NCBI GenBank assembly: GCA_023807065.1
Contig: JAJJLU010000426.1
Span: 1-48,136 of the forward strand
Reading direction: 5' to 3'
Source: Isotricha intestinalis
Taxonomy: Eukaryota > Ciliophora > Litostomatea > Vestibuliferida > Isotrichidae
Length of the DNA: 48,136 bases
A program made the translations under genes and the position numbers. Below are positions 26,682 to 36,350 of this stretch, one piece after another. Below the pieces are notes generated by a model, which made no database searches, had not been told where the DNA came from, and was given only the letters and a program-made list of their open reading frames with translations. How positions within the stretch are numbered: position 1 is the first letter of the stretch; the number at the start of each line of letters is the position of its first letter.

Positions 26682-29600
26682 ATGGATAAAGAATATAAAG
26701 GGGGAATTCCAATAAAATATATTAAAATTTATAAATTTTTAGAAAAATTTCCTTTCGGAAGAAATATTGCAGTTTTAGTATTAATGATAAAATTTTTCCC
26801 TTTAATAGTAATATCACATGATTGGAAAATATCTTCAAAATCAGGAATATCTTATTATATAAGGAAATTTACTTTATCTGAAATTATTTATAATTTAAAT
26901 AATGTTGCTTTATTTTATACCATTTTATATATTTGCTTTATACTGATTATATTTAATTTTATTACTTTAATTAGAATTCTTTTATTTAATAAAGAAATAT
27001 ATTTTTCTTCATTTCTAAAAAAAGTAAACTTTATATTATATTTATGTTGTCCATATTTATATTCAATATTTACTGAAATTATTTTTAACACTCAAATAAA
27101 AAATAACATTTCAAATACAAATTATATAATATCAATAATAGTTATAAGTATATGTGTAATTTATTTAGTTATACTTGATATTCTTATATCAAGTGTATTA
27201 CTTGAAGAGCCAAGCTTTATAGGGAATAATTCAATATTAACTAATGAAATAGGAAAACTTGATTTTTTATCTTGTTGTTCTGCTTTTTTACAAATAATTA
27301 TTCAAATTGAATTTAATATTAAAGAAACTCATTCAATTGTATTAAAAATAGTGATAAGGTGTTTATTTACAATTTCAATTTTATTTTATTTTTTTAATCA
27401 TTCAATTTATTATTATAGAATTAAAATAGAATATTCAATAAAATTTATTTTTTTTCTTTGTTTTTCTTCAATTGTAATTGAATTTTGTTCATTAAATGAA
27501 TATTATATAAATGATAGATTCATTTTCCAAGAAGATAATTCTCTTTTAGTATTAAAAATTTTTATTGAAATTATTTTGGGAATTTTAATTACTTCTCTTT
27601 ATTTTAAAATAGAATTTAGACTTATAATCCGAGATTTTTCAAATTTTAATTTTAATGTTTATGGAACTTATAATAATAATATAATCAAAGTTTTTAATTT
27701 GATTTATTTTATGGATTGTCCTGATGAATTAAATAGAATTTTAACACAATTAAATAAAACTTTTAAAAGAAAAGTTCATATTCCAAGATGTAAATTAGAA
27801 GATAAATATTGTTTTTTTTGTCATCTTTATGACTATTCGAACTTTGAAAATGAAATAAAAAATTATATTATTACATTAAAAAGTAATAAATCATCAACAC
27901 AAAAAATTAATGTTGTAAAATGTTGTCCAATATTATATCAATACTTTTCAAAAGGTTTTGAAAATATAAAATTTATGAATATTAATAATAAAAAATTTTA
28001 TACAGCAGTTTCAATTTTAGTTACTTTTTATTATGCTTTTGAGAAACAATATTTTAAATGCTTATATTTAATTGAAACTGTTAAATTTAATCCATATATT
28101 CAAAAAACTTTTTTAAATGGTTTACAATTATTTATAATAAAATCAAGGATCTTAAATTTTTATAATGAAAGAAAAAAAAATAGATTAGAAAATTATGTTG
28201 ATATTAAAAAAGAAGAAGAAGAAGAAATTAAATTTGTTTATCAATTTACAAGAAATTTTGATTCTGTAAATAAAATAATAAAAATTGAAAAAAGTATTAA
28301 AAATTTATTAAAAAATTTTCAAAATGTAATGAGAATTTTTAATGAAGAAGATATTTCATTTTCTACTTTCTCAATTTTAATAAAAAATTTTTCAGATAAT
28401 TATCAAATTTATTTAAATAAATTACAATTTCTTTTTAATAAATTAAGATGTTCAATAAGATATCCTTTAAAAAAAGTAACAATTCCATTTGACTTTTTAA
28501 TAAGTGAAATCCCAAAAGAAATAATAAAACCAACAAATAAATTTTTTTCAAATCAACCTTCATTAAATGATGAAGATAAAAAAACTTATATTGTGACAAT
28601 AAATACACAATTTAGTGATAATAATTTTATATTTTCAATTAATTATATATCAGATGAATTTGTTCAAAAATTAAATTATTCAAAAAGTGAATTATATTCA
28701 TTAAATTTTATTGAATTATTTCCTAAATATTTTTCAAAATCTTATTCTTATATTTTTGGAGTTAATATTGAAAAAGGAACTGAATTTTTAAAAATAAAAA
28801 ATCTTTGTCTTCAAGATAAATTTCAATATGTTTCTTTATTTGATTTTAAAGGAGTCGCAATAACAAATCAAAAAGGAATTGAATTATTTTTTCAATTGGA
28901 AGATGCAAAAGAAGAAAAATTATTAGAAAAAAATAAAAGTAATAATAATAAAGAATTTAATAATAATAGTAATATTGCAGGAACATGTTTTTTCTTTACT
29001 AATAAATCAGGAAAAATAATACATATTAGTCGAGGATTTGAAGATTATTTTTTTTTAAATTCTATTGTTCTTTCCCAATATAAAATATATGCAAATGATT
29101 TATTTAATATTAAAAAATTAAAAAAAAAAGGAAGTTTTGAAATTGATTTATTCAAAGTTTTAGATAATATTAATGAAATATATAATAAGGAAATTGGCCA
29201 AATTTCAGAAGATGAATTTTCAAAATTAATTGTTAAATTAAGAAGCTTTGAAGAAACTTTAAATGCAATTAAATTTAATTTTTTAATTTCTGGAACTTTT
29301 GAACAAAGAAAATTAGAAATTCCAAAAAACAAAGAAAAAATTTTATATATTTTTTGTTTAATATTAAAATTAAATGACTTAAAAACAGCAAGTCAAGAAG
29401 CAGGGATTTTATGTTTAGAAAACTTAATAAATAAAAATAAACAAATAATTACTTCTAATAGTCACAGATCAAATTATGAAAATTCAATTATTACTAATTT
29501 AGAAGATATTTCTTCAGCTCCTCAATCTTTTGATAAGGAATCTCGTTTTTGGTTTTTGTTGAAAAAAGTTAAAAATATAAATAAAATGTGTGTTATTCTT

Positions 29601-32306
29601 TTGAAGAAATATTTTAAAATTAATATAAATCAAAATGAATCAAATAGTGAAAATTCTAATGAAACTGAAGATGAAAAAACTATAAAAGATAAAGAAGATA
29701 AAGAAATTTTAGATTATAATGAAATGTCAACAAAAAAGCTAAAAGCCAGTTTTATGGTAAAAATACAATCATATACATTTTTAGAACAATATTTACCATC
29801 ATTATTATCTTTTTTATTTTATATTACATTAACAATAATGTTTATATTAAAAATAAATGAAATACTAAATTTAAAAGATTATATATATTCCTTTGGAGCA
29901 GGAAATATGTATGTTCAGATAGTAAATCAAATAATATTAAAAGTATTACAATTGCAATTTATTGCAAATGGTATTCATGAAGAACAATTACTTGATGGAT
30001 TATATAATAATTCTTGGGAAAGAAATATAAATCAATTAAATAAAAGAATTGAAGAATATATTATTTATGTAAGTAAGTATAGGGCATTTTTAACTGATAA
30101 TGAGAAAGGAAGAAAATATATTTTACCAAATATAAAAAAAAAAGGAAATTATTCTGTTCCTTTGATTAATGGTTCAAAAACTATTGAAGTTTATGATGTT
30201 TTTCATAATTATGTTCATGTGATTTTAAATGAAATAAGAAATGATGGAAAAATTCCTGTTATATATAATAACTCTAAATATTATTTTAATGACAGTATGA
30301 TTGATCAATTTTCATTTTCTAGAATTGAATATTATGATAAAGTATTATCTTATGTTGAATTTTTAGAGAATTTTTCTTTTTATTTCACTTATGTTGCTAG
30401 TGAATCACAAACTATATTTTATAATGTTGTTATTTCTCATGAAATTTCTCTTCAAAAAAAATTATCTTTTGTGATTTTAATTATTTCAATTTCTTTTTCT
30501 ATTTTTGCTTTAATTCAATTTTATCTTTTTTTCAAAAAAACATTTGTTCTTTTTTCTAATTATTTTTTAGGATATATAAGATTAAGATTTTTTAATAATT
30601 ATATAAATTATAAAATTGAACTTGTTTTAGATTTTATTGATAATTATTCAAAAGAAAATTCTATCAATAAAAAGATGGATGAAATTGAAATAATTCAAAA
30701 TAATATTGAAGAATTTATTTTAAAAAATATAATGAATGATCAATATGAAAGATTTAACGCTATTAAAGTTCAACCTTTTAAAGTAAAAAATACAGTTAAT
30801 TATAATAATAATTCCTTTCAAGAATTTGAAAAAACTATATTAGAAAATAGAAATGAATTATTTGAATTATCAAAAAATTTTTCTGAATCAAGAGTGGTTG
30901 ATTCACCAAGATTATTTTATATATTAAAAAAACAATCATCCTATAAAGTACCAACTAATAAAAACAATATTTTATTATCACCAAATTTAAAATTAAAAGA
31001 CTATACTAAAGGTTCAATTCCTATAAACAGTAATAATTATAATAAACCTAGTAATTTACAAGAAAGAAAATCTAATTTTCATCAATTTAAAGAAAATAGG
31101 GAAAGTACTTCAAATATTAATAAAAGTACAAATTCTAATAATTATCCTCAAACTATTACAAATTTTTCTAATTTATCAATGTCAAAATCAAATGTAAATT
31201 TAATTAATTCTACTAATAGAAGTGGTATTTCAAATAAATCTTCTTTAAAATTATTAAATGAAGAAAGTAAAAATAATTTAAGCCAAAATAAAAGTGTTTC
31301 TAAAAATAAATTAATTAAAAATGAAAAAGAAAATAATATACAAAAGAAGTATTTATCAACTGGAAAAACATTATTAGATAAACCAAATTTATATTTTAAC
31401 TTTCTATTATTTTTATTTATTATGATATTAGTTTGTATAGGAATTGCAGCAATTCAAATTATTTTATCAATTAATTTTATAAATAATACAATTTCAATGA
31501 CTCAAACACAATATAATATTTTTTTATATTTAAAATATAATATTCAAATAATATTTTTTTATGGATTTATGATATTAAAAAATGAACCGTTAGTTTTCTA
31601 TTATCAAGCAAATAAATATACTTCAGATTGTAAACCTATTGATACTCATATGAAAGCTAATTATACTCATTCTATTTTTATTGAAAGTCAAACTTGTTAT
31701 CAAACATTAAAAACTACATTAGAAAAAATAAGAACTGGAAGTATAAATAAGAATTTAATTGAATTAAAACATATTCATAAAAAATTTTTTTCATCTGAAT
31801 TTTGTCAATCTTTCGCAAAATTTATAATAGATCACAAATCTTCTCCTGAAATAGAAGAATTATCTTATTTAAGAGATGATACTTATGAAATTTTATATGA
31901 AGAATGTAAAATTATAGGGAATGGATTAAATTCTAAAGGATATAATATTGCAATTGATACTATTCATCAAACTTTAATTGGTTATTATGAAGATTTTGTA
32001 AATGATGATAGAACAGAAGAATCTAATTTAAAAAGAGTTAAAGATAAATTTTTTGAATCTGCTTTAATTGAAAATGTGGAAATTACAAAAAAATTAACTG
32101 TTATATATTTAATCGCTTTTAATAAGGATTTTGAAGCGTTTAGAGAAAAAATTATTTATATTGAAACTTTTCTTTTTATTATTCAAATAATTGTAATGCT
32201 TATTATAACAGTAAGCTATATTAGAAATTTAAAAAAGTATGAAAGTGAAACTCAAAAAGTGAATTTTTTTAATAAGTGTTTAATTAATTCAATCCTTTAT
32301 AAATAA
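26682..32306 (+). CDS. Multispanning PAS-domain protein, tiny-macrocysts type
   Basis: An 1874-residue membrane protein with the layout of the large family related to Dictyostelium tiny macrocysts proteins (TmcB), expanded in ciliates. Eight hydrophobic segments lie in the first 310 residues (near 25-45, 72-104, 115-135, 146-172, 193-209, 218-238, 252-272, 287-307). A long cytosolic part follows with a CxxC-like HIPRCKLEDKYCFFCHLYDY near residue 365 and tetratricopeptide-like helices. A PAS-like fold sits at about 630-690 (FSINYISDEFVQKLNYSKSE) and a probable second one at about 769-860. Further membrane segments are near 1037-1060, 1259-1284, 1572-1598 and 1826-1847, with lumenal or extracellular domains between 1062-1255 and 1600-1820. 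The 1330-1565 stretch is Ser/Asn-rich. No cyclase or kinase domain. A sensor role is inference. Confidence 0.82.
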   Translation: MDKEYKGGIPIKYIKIYKFLEKFPFGRNIAVLVLMIKFFPLIVISHDWKISSKSGISYYIRKFTLSEIIYNLNNVALFYTILYICFILIIFNFITLIRILLFNKEIYFSSFLKKVNFILYLCCPYLYSIFTEIIFNTQIKNNISNTNYIISIIVISICVIYLVILDILISSVLLEEPSFIGNNSILTNEIGKLDFLSCCSAFLQIIIQIEFNIKETHSIVLKIVIRCLFTISILFYFFNHSIYYYRIKIEYSIKFIFFLCFSSIVIEFCSLNEYYINDRFIFQEDNSLLVLKIFIEIILGILITSLYFKIEFRLIIRDFSNFNFNVYGTYNNNIIKVFNLIYFMDCPDELNRILTQLNKTFKRKVHIPRCKLEDKYCFFCHLYDYSNFENEIKNYIITLKSNKSSTQKINVVKCCPILYQYFSKGFENIKFMNINNKKFYTAVSILVTFYYAFEKQYFKCLYLIETVKFNPYIQKTFLNGLQLFIIKSRILNFYNERKKNRLENYVDIKKEEEEEIKFVYQFTRNFDSVNKIIKIEKSIKNLLKNFQNVMRIFNEEDISFSTFSILIKNFSDNYQIYLNKLQFLFNKLRCSIRYPLKKVTIPFDFLISEIPKEIIKPTNKFFSNQPSLNDEDKKTYIVTINTQFSDNNFIFSINYISDEFVQKLNYSKSELYSLNFIELFPKYFSKSYSYIFGVNIEKGTEFLKIKNLCLQDKFQYVSLFDFKGVAITNQKGIELFFQLEDAKEEKLLEKNKSNNNKEFNNNSNIAGTCFFFTNKSGKIIHISRGFEDYFFLNSIVLSQYKIYANDLFNIKKLKKKGSFEIDLFKVLDNINEIYNKEIGQISEDEFSKLIVKLRSFEETLNAIKFNFLISGTFEQRKLEIPKNKEKILYIFCLILKLNDLKTASQEAGILCLENLINKNKQIITSNSHRSNYENSIITNLEDISSAPQSFDKESRFWFLLKKVKNINKMCVILLKKYFKININQNESNSENSNETEDEKTIKDKEDKEILDYNEMSTKKLKASFMVKIQSYTFLEQYLPSLLSFLFYITLTIMFILKINEILNLKDYIYSFGAGNMYVQIVNQIILKVLQLQFIANGIHEEQLLDGLYNNSWERNINQLNKRIEEYIIYVSKYRAFLTDNEKGRKYILPNIKKKGNYSVPLINGSKTIEVYDVFHNYVHVILNEIRNDGKIPVIYNNSKYYFNDSMIDQFSFSRIEYYDKVLSYVEFLENFSFYFTYVASESQTIFYNVVISHEISLQKKLSFVILIISISFSIFALIQFYLFFKKTFVLFSNYFLGYIRLRFFNNYINYKIELVLDFIDNYSKENSINKKMDEIEIIQNNIEEFILKNIMNDQYERFNAIKVQPFKVKNTVNYNNNSFQEFEKTILENRNELFELSKNFSESRVVDSPRLFYILKKQSSYKVPTNKNNILLSPNLKLKDYTKGSIPINSNNYNKPSNLQERKSNFHQFKENRESTSNINKSTNSNNYPQTITNFSNLSMSKSNVNLINSTNRSGISNKSSLKLLNEESKNNLSQNKSVSKNKLIKNEKENNIQKKYLSTGKTLLDKPNLYFNFLLFLFIMILVCIGIAAIQIILSINFINNTISMTQTQYNIFLYLKYNIQIIFFYGFMILKNEPLVFYYQANKYTSDCKPIDTHMKANYTHSIFIESQTCYQTLKTTLEKIRTGSINKNLIELKHIHKKFFSSEFCQSFAKFIIDHKSSPEIEELSYLRDDTYEILYEECKIIGNGLNSKGYNIAIDTIHQTLIGYYEDFVNDDRTEESNLKRVKDKFFESALIENVEITKKLTVIYLIAFNKDFEAFREKIIYIETFLFIIQIIVMLIITVSYIRNLKKYESETQKVNFFNKCLINSILYK

Positions 32307-32595
32307 ATATAAATAATAATATAAATCATAATATATACATTTTATTTAGAAAAATGTGTTTTTTTATTTAAAAAGAATATTGGAAAATTGGCATATATTC
32401 AATAAATAAAAAATATGTTAATAAAAAAATCCATTAATAATATTTTTTAATTTAAAAAATTTATAAAAAAAATTAAAAAAAATTCCTAAGAAAAAAATAA
32501 AAAAAGTATTTTAAAAAAAGAATAAAAAAAAAAAACAAAAATCTAAAAAAAATAAAATATAATCCAAAAAAATAAAAAAAATCTAAATAAAAAAA

Positions 32596-33498
32596 ATGAA
32601 ATCTCTAATTACCTTAATCTTGATTTCCATAATAACTTCAACTCCAATAACTCAAGAATATTTAACAAATCTTCAAAAGACTTCATCATTCGAAGTATAC
32701 TCATCTCCAGAAGAGCATCCTTTTAAATCAACAGAAGAAGTAATAGCTCGTTTAGGATTGAAAGTAGAATACCTTCACGACACATCTAAAATGAAAATGG
32801 GTCTTCCAAACCTATCACTTCCAGAATCTTTTGATTCTCGTGTTCAATGGCCATCATGTATCCATCCAATAAGAAACCAAGCAAAATGTGGTTCATGTTG
32901 GGCTCATGCAGCATCAGAAGTTCTCTCTGATCGTTTTTGCATTGACTCTGAAGGAAAGGTAGATGTAGTACTCTCACCTCAAGACTTCGTCTCCTGTGAT
33001 ATCTTCGATTATGGATGTAATGGAGGATCTACTATCTTTTCATGGTTATATCTCAGAATCTATGGTTTAGTTGTCGATGAATGTAAACCTTATACTAGTC
33101 AAGAAGGACAAGTCGAAGAATGTGGATTAATTAATGAAGGAAAATGTGTTGATGATAAAGTTGAATTTAAAAAATATAAAGCTGAGAAATTTTATATGTT
33201 AAATACTATCAATGCTATTAAAGAAGATATTTACTTACATGGTCCTATTGAAAGTGGTTTTTATGTTTATAGTGATTTTAAAGATTATAAAAGTGGAGTT
33301 TATCAAAGAGGAAAACATACTCAATTACTTGGTGGTCATGCTGTTAAAATTATTGGTTGGGGAAAAGAAAATGATACTGAATATTGGATTGTTGCTAATT
33401 CATGGGGAGAAACTTGGGGAGAAAATGGATATTTTAGAATTGCTTTTGGAGAATGCGGGATTGAAAATGTCATTTCTGGTACTCCAAAACTTGAATAA
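32596..33498 (+). CDS. Secreted cathepsin B-like cysteine protease
   Basis: A 300-residue C1A papain-family protease. A hydrophobic signal peptide (about 1-17) and a short propeptide (about 18-74) precede the mature domain, which begins near LPESFDSRVQWP, typical of cathepsin B. Catalytic residues are visible: Gln95 of the oxyanion hole, Cys101 in CGSCWAHAAS, His248 in GGHAVKIIGWG and Asn268 in IVANSWGETWG. CNGG (141-144) is also present. The region that forms the occluding loop in animal cathepsin B, with its His-His pair, is short and lacks that pair, so the enzyme is probably an endopeptidase without dipeptidyl-carboxypeptidase activity. The propeptide is short and lacks the ERFNIN motif of cathepsin L. 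Codons in the 5' half end in C much more often than in the 3' half. Likely lysosomal/phagosomal or secreted. Confidence 0.95.
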   Translation: MKSLITLILISIITSTPITQEYLTNLQKTSSFEVYSSPEEHPFKSTEEVIARLGLKVEYLHDTSKMKMGLPNLSLPESFDSRVQWPSCIHPIRNQAKCGSCWAHAASEVLSDRFCIDSEGKVDVVLSPQDFVSCDIFDYGCNGGSTIFSWLYLRIYGLVVDECKPYTSQEGQVEECGLINEGKCVDDKVEFKKYKAEKFYMLNTINAIKEDIYLHGPIESGFYVYSDFKDYKSGVYQRGKHTQLLGGHAVKIIGWGKENDTEYWIVANSWGETWGENGYFRIAFGECGIENVISGTPKLE

Positions 33499-33844
33499 AT
33501 AGTATGTTAGTAGATTATTAGTTTTTTTATTATTTTAGATTTTTTGAATTTATATGCTAAAAATTATATTTTTAGTAATTTTTTTTTATTCGATTAATAA
33601 AAGAAAGACACTGTTTTAGTTATTATTAAAAAAATATATTGATGAAATGGCCTAAAAAAGATTAAAATCAAAATAAATTTATAAAATTATCATTAATGGA
33701 ATTTTTTGAATCATATTATATTATATATATAATTGAAAACTTTAAAGACCTAAAAATATAAAAAATATAAAAAATATGACATTAATAAATTAATTATTTT
33801 AATTTATTTTCTATATTTTAAACAAATTTTATTTAACAAATAAT
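33499..33844. other. Intergenic spacer
   Basis: 346 bp between two plus-strand genes. AT-rich, with a TA-rich run (ATATTATATTATATATATAA) near 33715-33735 and a short tandem of AAAATAT near 33760-33775. No coding frame or RNA gene is visible. Confidence 0.6.
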
Positions 33845-34684
33845 ATGAATATGGATAAAATAACTAAAAATCCAGCATTAAATAATTTCCTTTTAAAATA
33901 TAATAAAAGAAATTGGAATCAGATTGTATTAAAATTATCCTTAATAGCTTTAAGTTATTTACGTACAATAGTAAATCAAAATAATTATTTTAGTCTAAAT
34001 GATCTTGATCAAGTTTTATTTAAACTTGAAAGCATAAATATATCTAGAATGGGGAATAAACTTAAAAAAAATATACAAACAAAAAAAGAAAAAAAAGAAT
34101 TGTTTCAAATTTATAAACCACCAATTGACAACCAATTAAAAAGTATAAAAATAAATGAAGATAAAAAAAATTATTATTTACAAGAAGAATATAATAATGA
34201 AAAGAAAAAACTTTTAAAACAAGAAGATAATAAAGATAAATCAACTATTTCAGAAAAAAAAGAAAATAATAAAGTAGAAAATGAAAACGAAGTAAAAAAT
34301 GAAAAAACAAATAAAAAGGAAGAAAAAAAAGAAAATGAAGAAAAAATAAAAAAAGAAGAAATAAAAAATAATGAAATATCTTCTAATTCAATAAAAACAG
34401 ATATTATAAATAAAAAACAAAATTTAAATATTGATGTAGAAGATCCAAATTTTAAATATGATAATATTGATGATCCTTTTTTAAATACCGATAAATATGA
34501 TGAACATTTAAGTAGTATCCCAAAATTTAAATTTCCTTCATATAAAAAATGTACTCCTTGTCATCCTTGTCATGATATTGATTGTTCTAAATGTAATTAT
34601 TCAGTTGGAAATACAAAGAGTTCTAATAATAAAAAGAAAAAAAGTAAAAAAAATCAAAAAAATATATGTGAAGATTGTAAATAG
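33845..34684 (+). CDS. Hypothetical protein with Lys/Glu linker and Cys-rich tail
   Basis: A 279-residue protein ending in TAG, the only gene here that clearly uses TAG. Residues 1-75 form a compact-looking helical region (NWNQIVLKLSLIALSYLRTI). Residues about 80-195 are a Lys/Glu/Asn low-complexity linker. The last 60 residues contain KKCTPCHPCHDIDCSKCNY, giving the pattern C-x2-C-x2-C-x4-C-x2-C with two His between, then a basic stretch and CEDC at the end. This could bind zinc or another metal, but the spacing matches no finger I know. No signal peptide or membrane helix. Methionine 3 could also serve as start. I do not recognise the family. Confidence 0.65.
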   Translation: MNMDKITKNPALNNFLLKYNKRNWNQIVLKLSLIALSYLRTIVNQNNYFSLNDLDQVLFKLESINISRMGNKLKKNIQTKKEKKELFQIYKPPIDNQLKSIKINEDKKNYYLQEEYNNEKKKLLKQEDNKDKSTISEKKENNKVENENEVKNEKTNKKEEKKENEEKIKKEEIKNNEISSNSIKTDIINKKQNLNIDVEDPNFKYDNIDDPFLNTDKYDEHLSSIPKFKFPSYKKCTPCHPCHDIDCSKCNYSVGNTKSSNNKKKKSKKNQKNICEDCK

Positions 34685-35043
34685 GTAATTTTTACTAATA
34701 AATTTATTTATGAATAATGAGTTAAATGATTTAATTTCTTTAATTAAACTTTTCAATTTTTATATTATACAATATTATTTTTTGTTTTTTTCAATTAATT
34801 TGAAAATAAATGTGTTGTACATTATAAAAATAAAAAAATATTATATTTAAAAAGATTAATGTTTGTTAATAATTGAAAGAATTAGTAATAACAATTAATA
34901 CATAATATTTCCACTTTTTTTATTCTTAAATAAAAGATTTAATTATATTTATATGTTTTTCTATTCTGTAAAAAATAAATGAACTTATTTAAAAAAAATA
35001 TAAAATTTATGAATAAAATAATTTAAAACAAATATTGTCTATC
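34685..35043. other. Convergent intergenic spacer
   Basis: 359 bp between the 3' ends of a plus-strand gene and the minus-strand CDC73 gene, so it holds the 3' ends of both. AT-rich throughout; I see no inverted repeat, frame or RNA gene. Confidence 0.6.
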
Positions 35044-36234
35044 TTATCTTTTCCTAGGTTGATTTAAAAAATCAGTTAATAAATTCCAAAATTCATTTTG
35101 AATAGAAACATCATAATATCTTTTGCTTCTAGAAATTTCAAGAATTTTAACATTCCATTTTTTAGTATTTTCATTAATAGGCATATCTTGAAATTTTAAA
35201 TAAAATCCTTTAACTTTTTGTAAAATAGAAGTGGGATTTTCAGATTTAGGCCAATCTTTAAATTCCCAATCATCACCTTGAACAAAAACAGAAACAACTT
35301 TTTTCCATTCATTTTTAGTAAAATTTCTAACATTTGAAGTAATTTCAAATAAAATATCTTTATCTAAGATTTTCTTAGTAAAAGTATTTTTTAAACTATC
35401 TTTCATACATCTATTTCTCTCTTCTTCAGTACAAGTTTTCATATTAATATAATTAGCATTACACAAAAATTCTTTTGCATTTTCACATGACAAATTCCCT
35501 TCTACAAAAGAAGTAGGAACTACTATTATCGCTTTATTTCCTTGTAAATCTTCTGAATTTAATAATTCATCTAAAAAAGTTAAAGTTTCATGATGATGAG
35601 AAACATTTCCATCTTTTAAAAATATTTTTTTACAAAAAGTTAATAAATTTTCATAACTTTGAATATTATCTACTGGTTTTAACATTGAATTATGATTTAA
35701 ACTTTTTTTCTCATTTAAATATATATAATCCATTATTAATAATTTTGGATCTGAAAGTTCTTCTTTTTTTCTATTTGTAAATTTTGTTTCTTGTTTTTTT
35801 TTATTTTCATTTAAATTTGTATTATTTTCATTATTCTCATTTTTATAAAGTTCTGAAAATGAATCTCCTTTTTTTTTCTTCCCTAAATAAATAAAAGTTT
35901 TAGGTCTTAAATCATTATCAATTAAATCAATATCAACATTTCTAAGAAAATAATCTGCTATTTTTTCTTTATCTAATCCAATAACAAATTGCATTCCTTG
36001 ATTAAAACATTCTCTGTGATAAACTGCTAAAGAATCTTCTCTGTGTTTTAGATAGAACCATAAACTTCCTAAATTATATTGAGTTTGATTTGTGTTTTGA
36101 ATTAATGCAGTTGGTGTTGTTATTGGAAGTCTTGTTCCATCTTCAAAAACTAAATAATCTTTATCACGATTTATTGTTTTATTTTGTTGAATATTATCTC
36201 TTAGATATAATAAAGGATCAATGGATTTTAACAT
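35044..36234 (-). CDS. CDC73: CDC73/parafibromin, Paf1 complex subunit
   Basis: A 396-residue nuclear protein ending in TAA. CDC73 belongs to the Paf1 complex, which rides on RNA polymerase II and promotes elongation and histone modification. The N terminus fits the family (MLKSIDPLLYLRDNIQQ, then YLVFEDGTRLPITTPT and YNLGSLWFYLKHRE, compare parafibromin). The middle (about 120-155) is a Lys/Asn linker. The C-terminal Ras-like domain (about 245-396) starts at NKAIIVVPTSF and holds the most conserved block, WKKVVSVFVQGDDWEFKDWP, then VKGFYLKFQD, KKWNVKILEISRSKRYYD and a final FWNLLTDFL. It is shorter than human parafibromin (531) mainly in the linker. Complete, without a visible intron. Confidence 0.92.
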   Translation of the reverse strand: MLKSIDPLLYLRDNIQQNKTINRDKDYLVFEDGTRLPITTPTALIQNTNQTQYNLGSLWFYLKHREDSLAVYHRECFNQGMQFVIGLDKEKIADYFLRNVDIDLIDNDLRPKTFIYLGKKKKGDSFSELYKNENNENNTNLNENKKKQETKFTNRKKEELSDPKLLIMDYIYLNEKKSLNHNSMLKPVDNIQSYENLLTFCKKIFLKDGNVSHHHETLTFLDELLNSEDLQGNKAIIVVPTSFVEGNLSCENAKEFLCNANYINMKTCTEEERNRCMKDSLKNTFTKKILDKDILFEITSNVRNFTKNEWKKVVSVFVQGDDWEFKDWPKSENPTSILQKVKGFYLKFQDMPINENTKKWNVKILEISRSKRYYDVSIQNEFWNLLTDFLNQPRKR

Positions 36235-36350
36235 TTTTTTTTAAATTATTTTTTCTATTTATTTTCTTATTGTTTGAAAAGAAAAATTAAAGAAATAAAG
36301 AAAAATTTTATATTATTATATTATTATAAAGTATATAATAAATAATGTTA

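Noticed and set aside
29045..29332. Minus-strand open frame of 95 codons inside the PAS protein gene
   Set aside because: Antisense to a long, well-supported frame; no independent evidence.
33212..33502. Second plus-strand frame overlapping the end of the cathepsin gene
   Set aside because: The cathepsin frame carries the catalytic His and Asn here; the overlapping frame is its shifted shadow.
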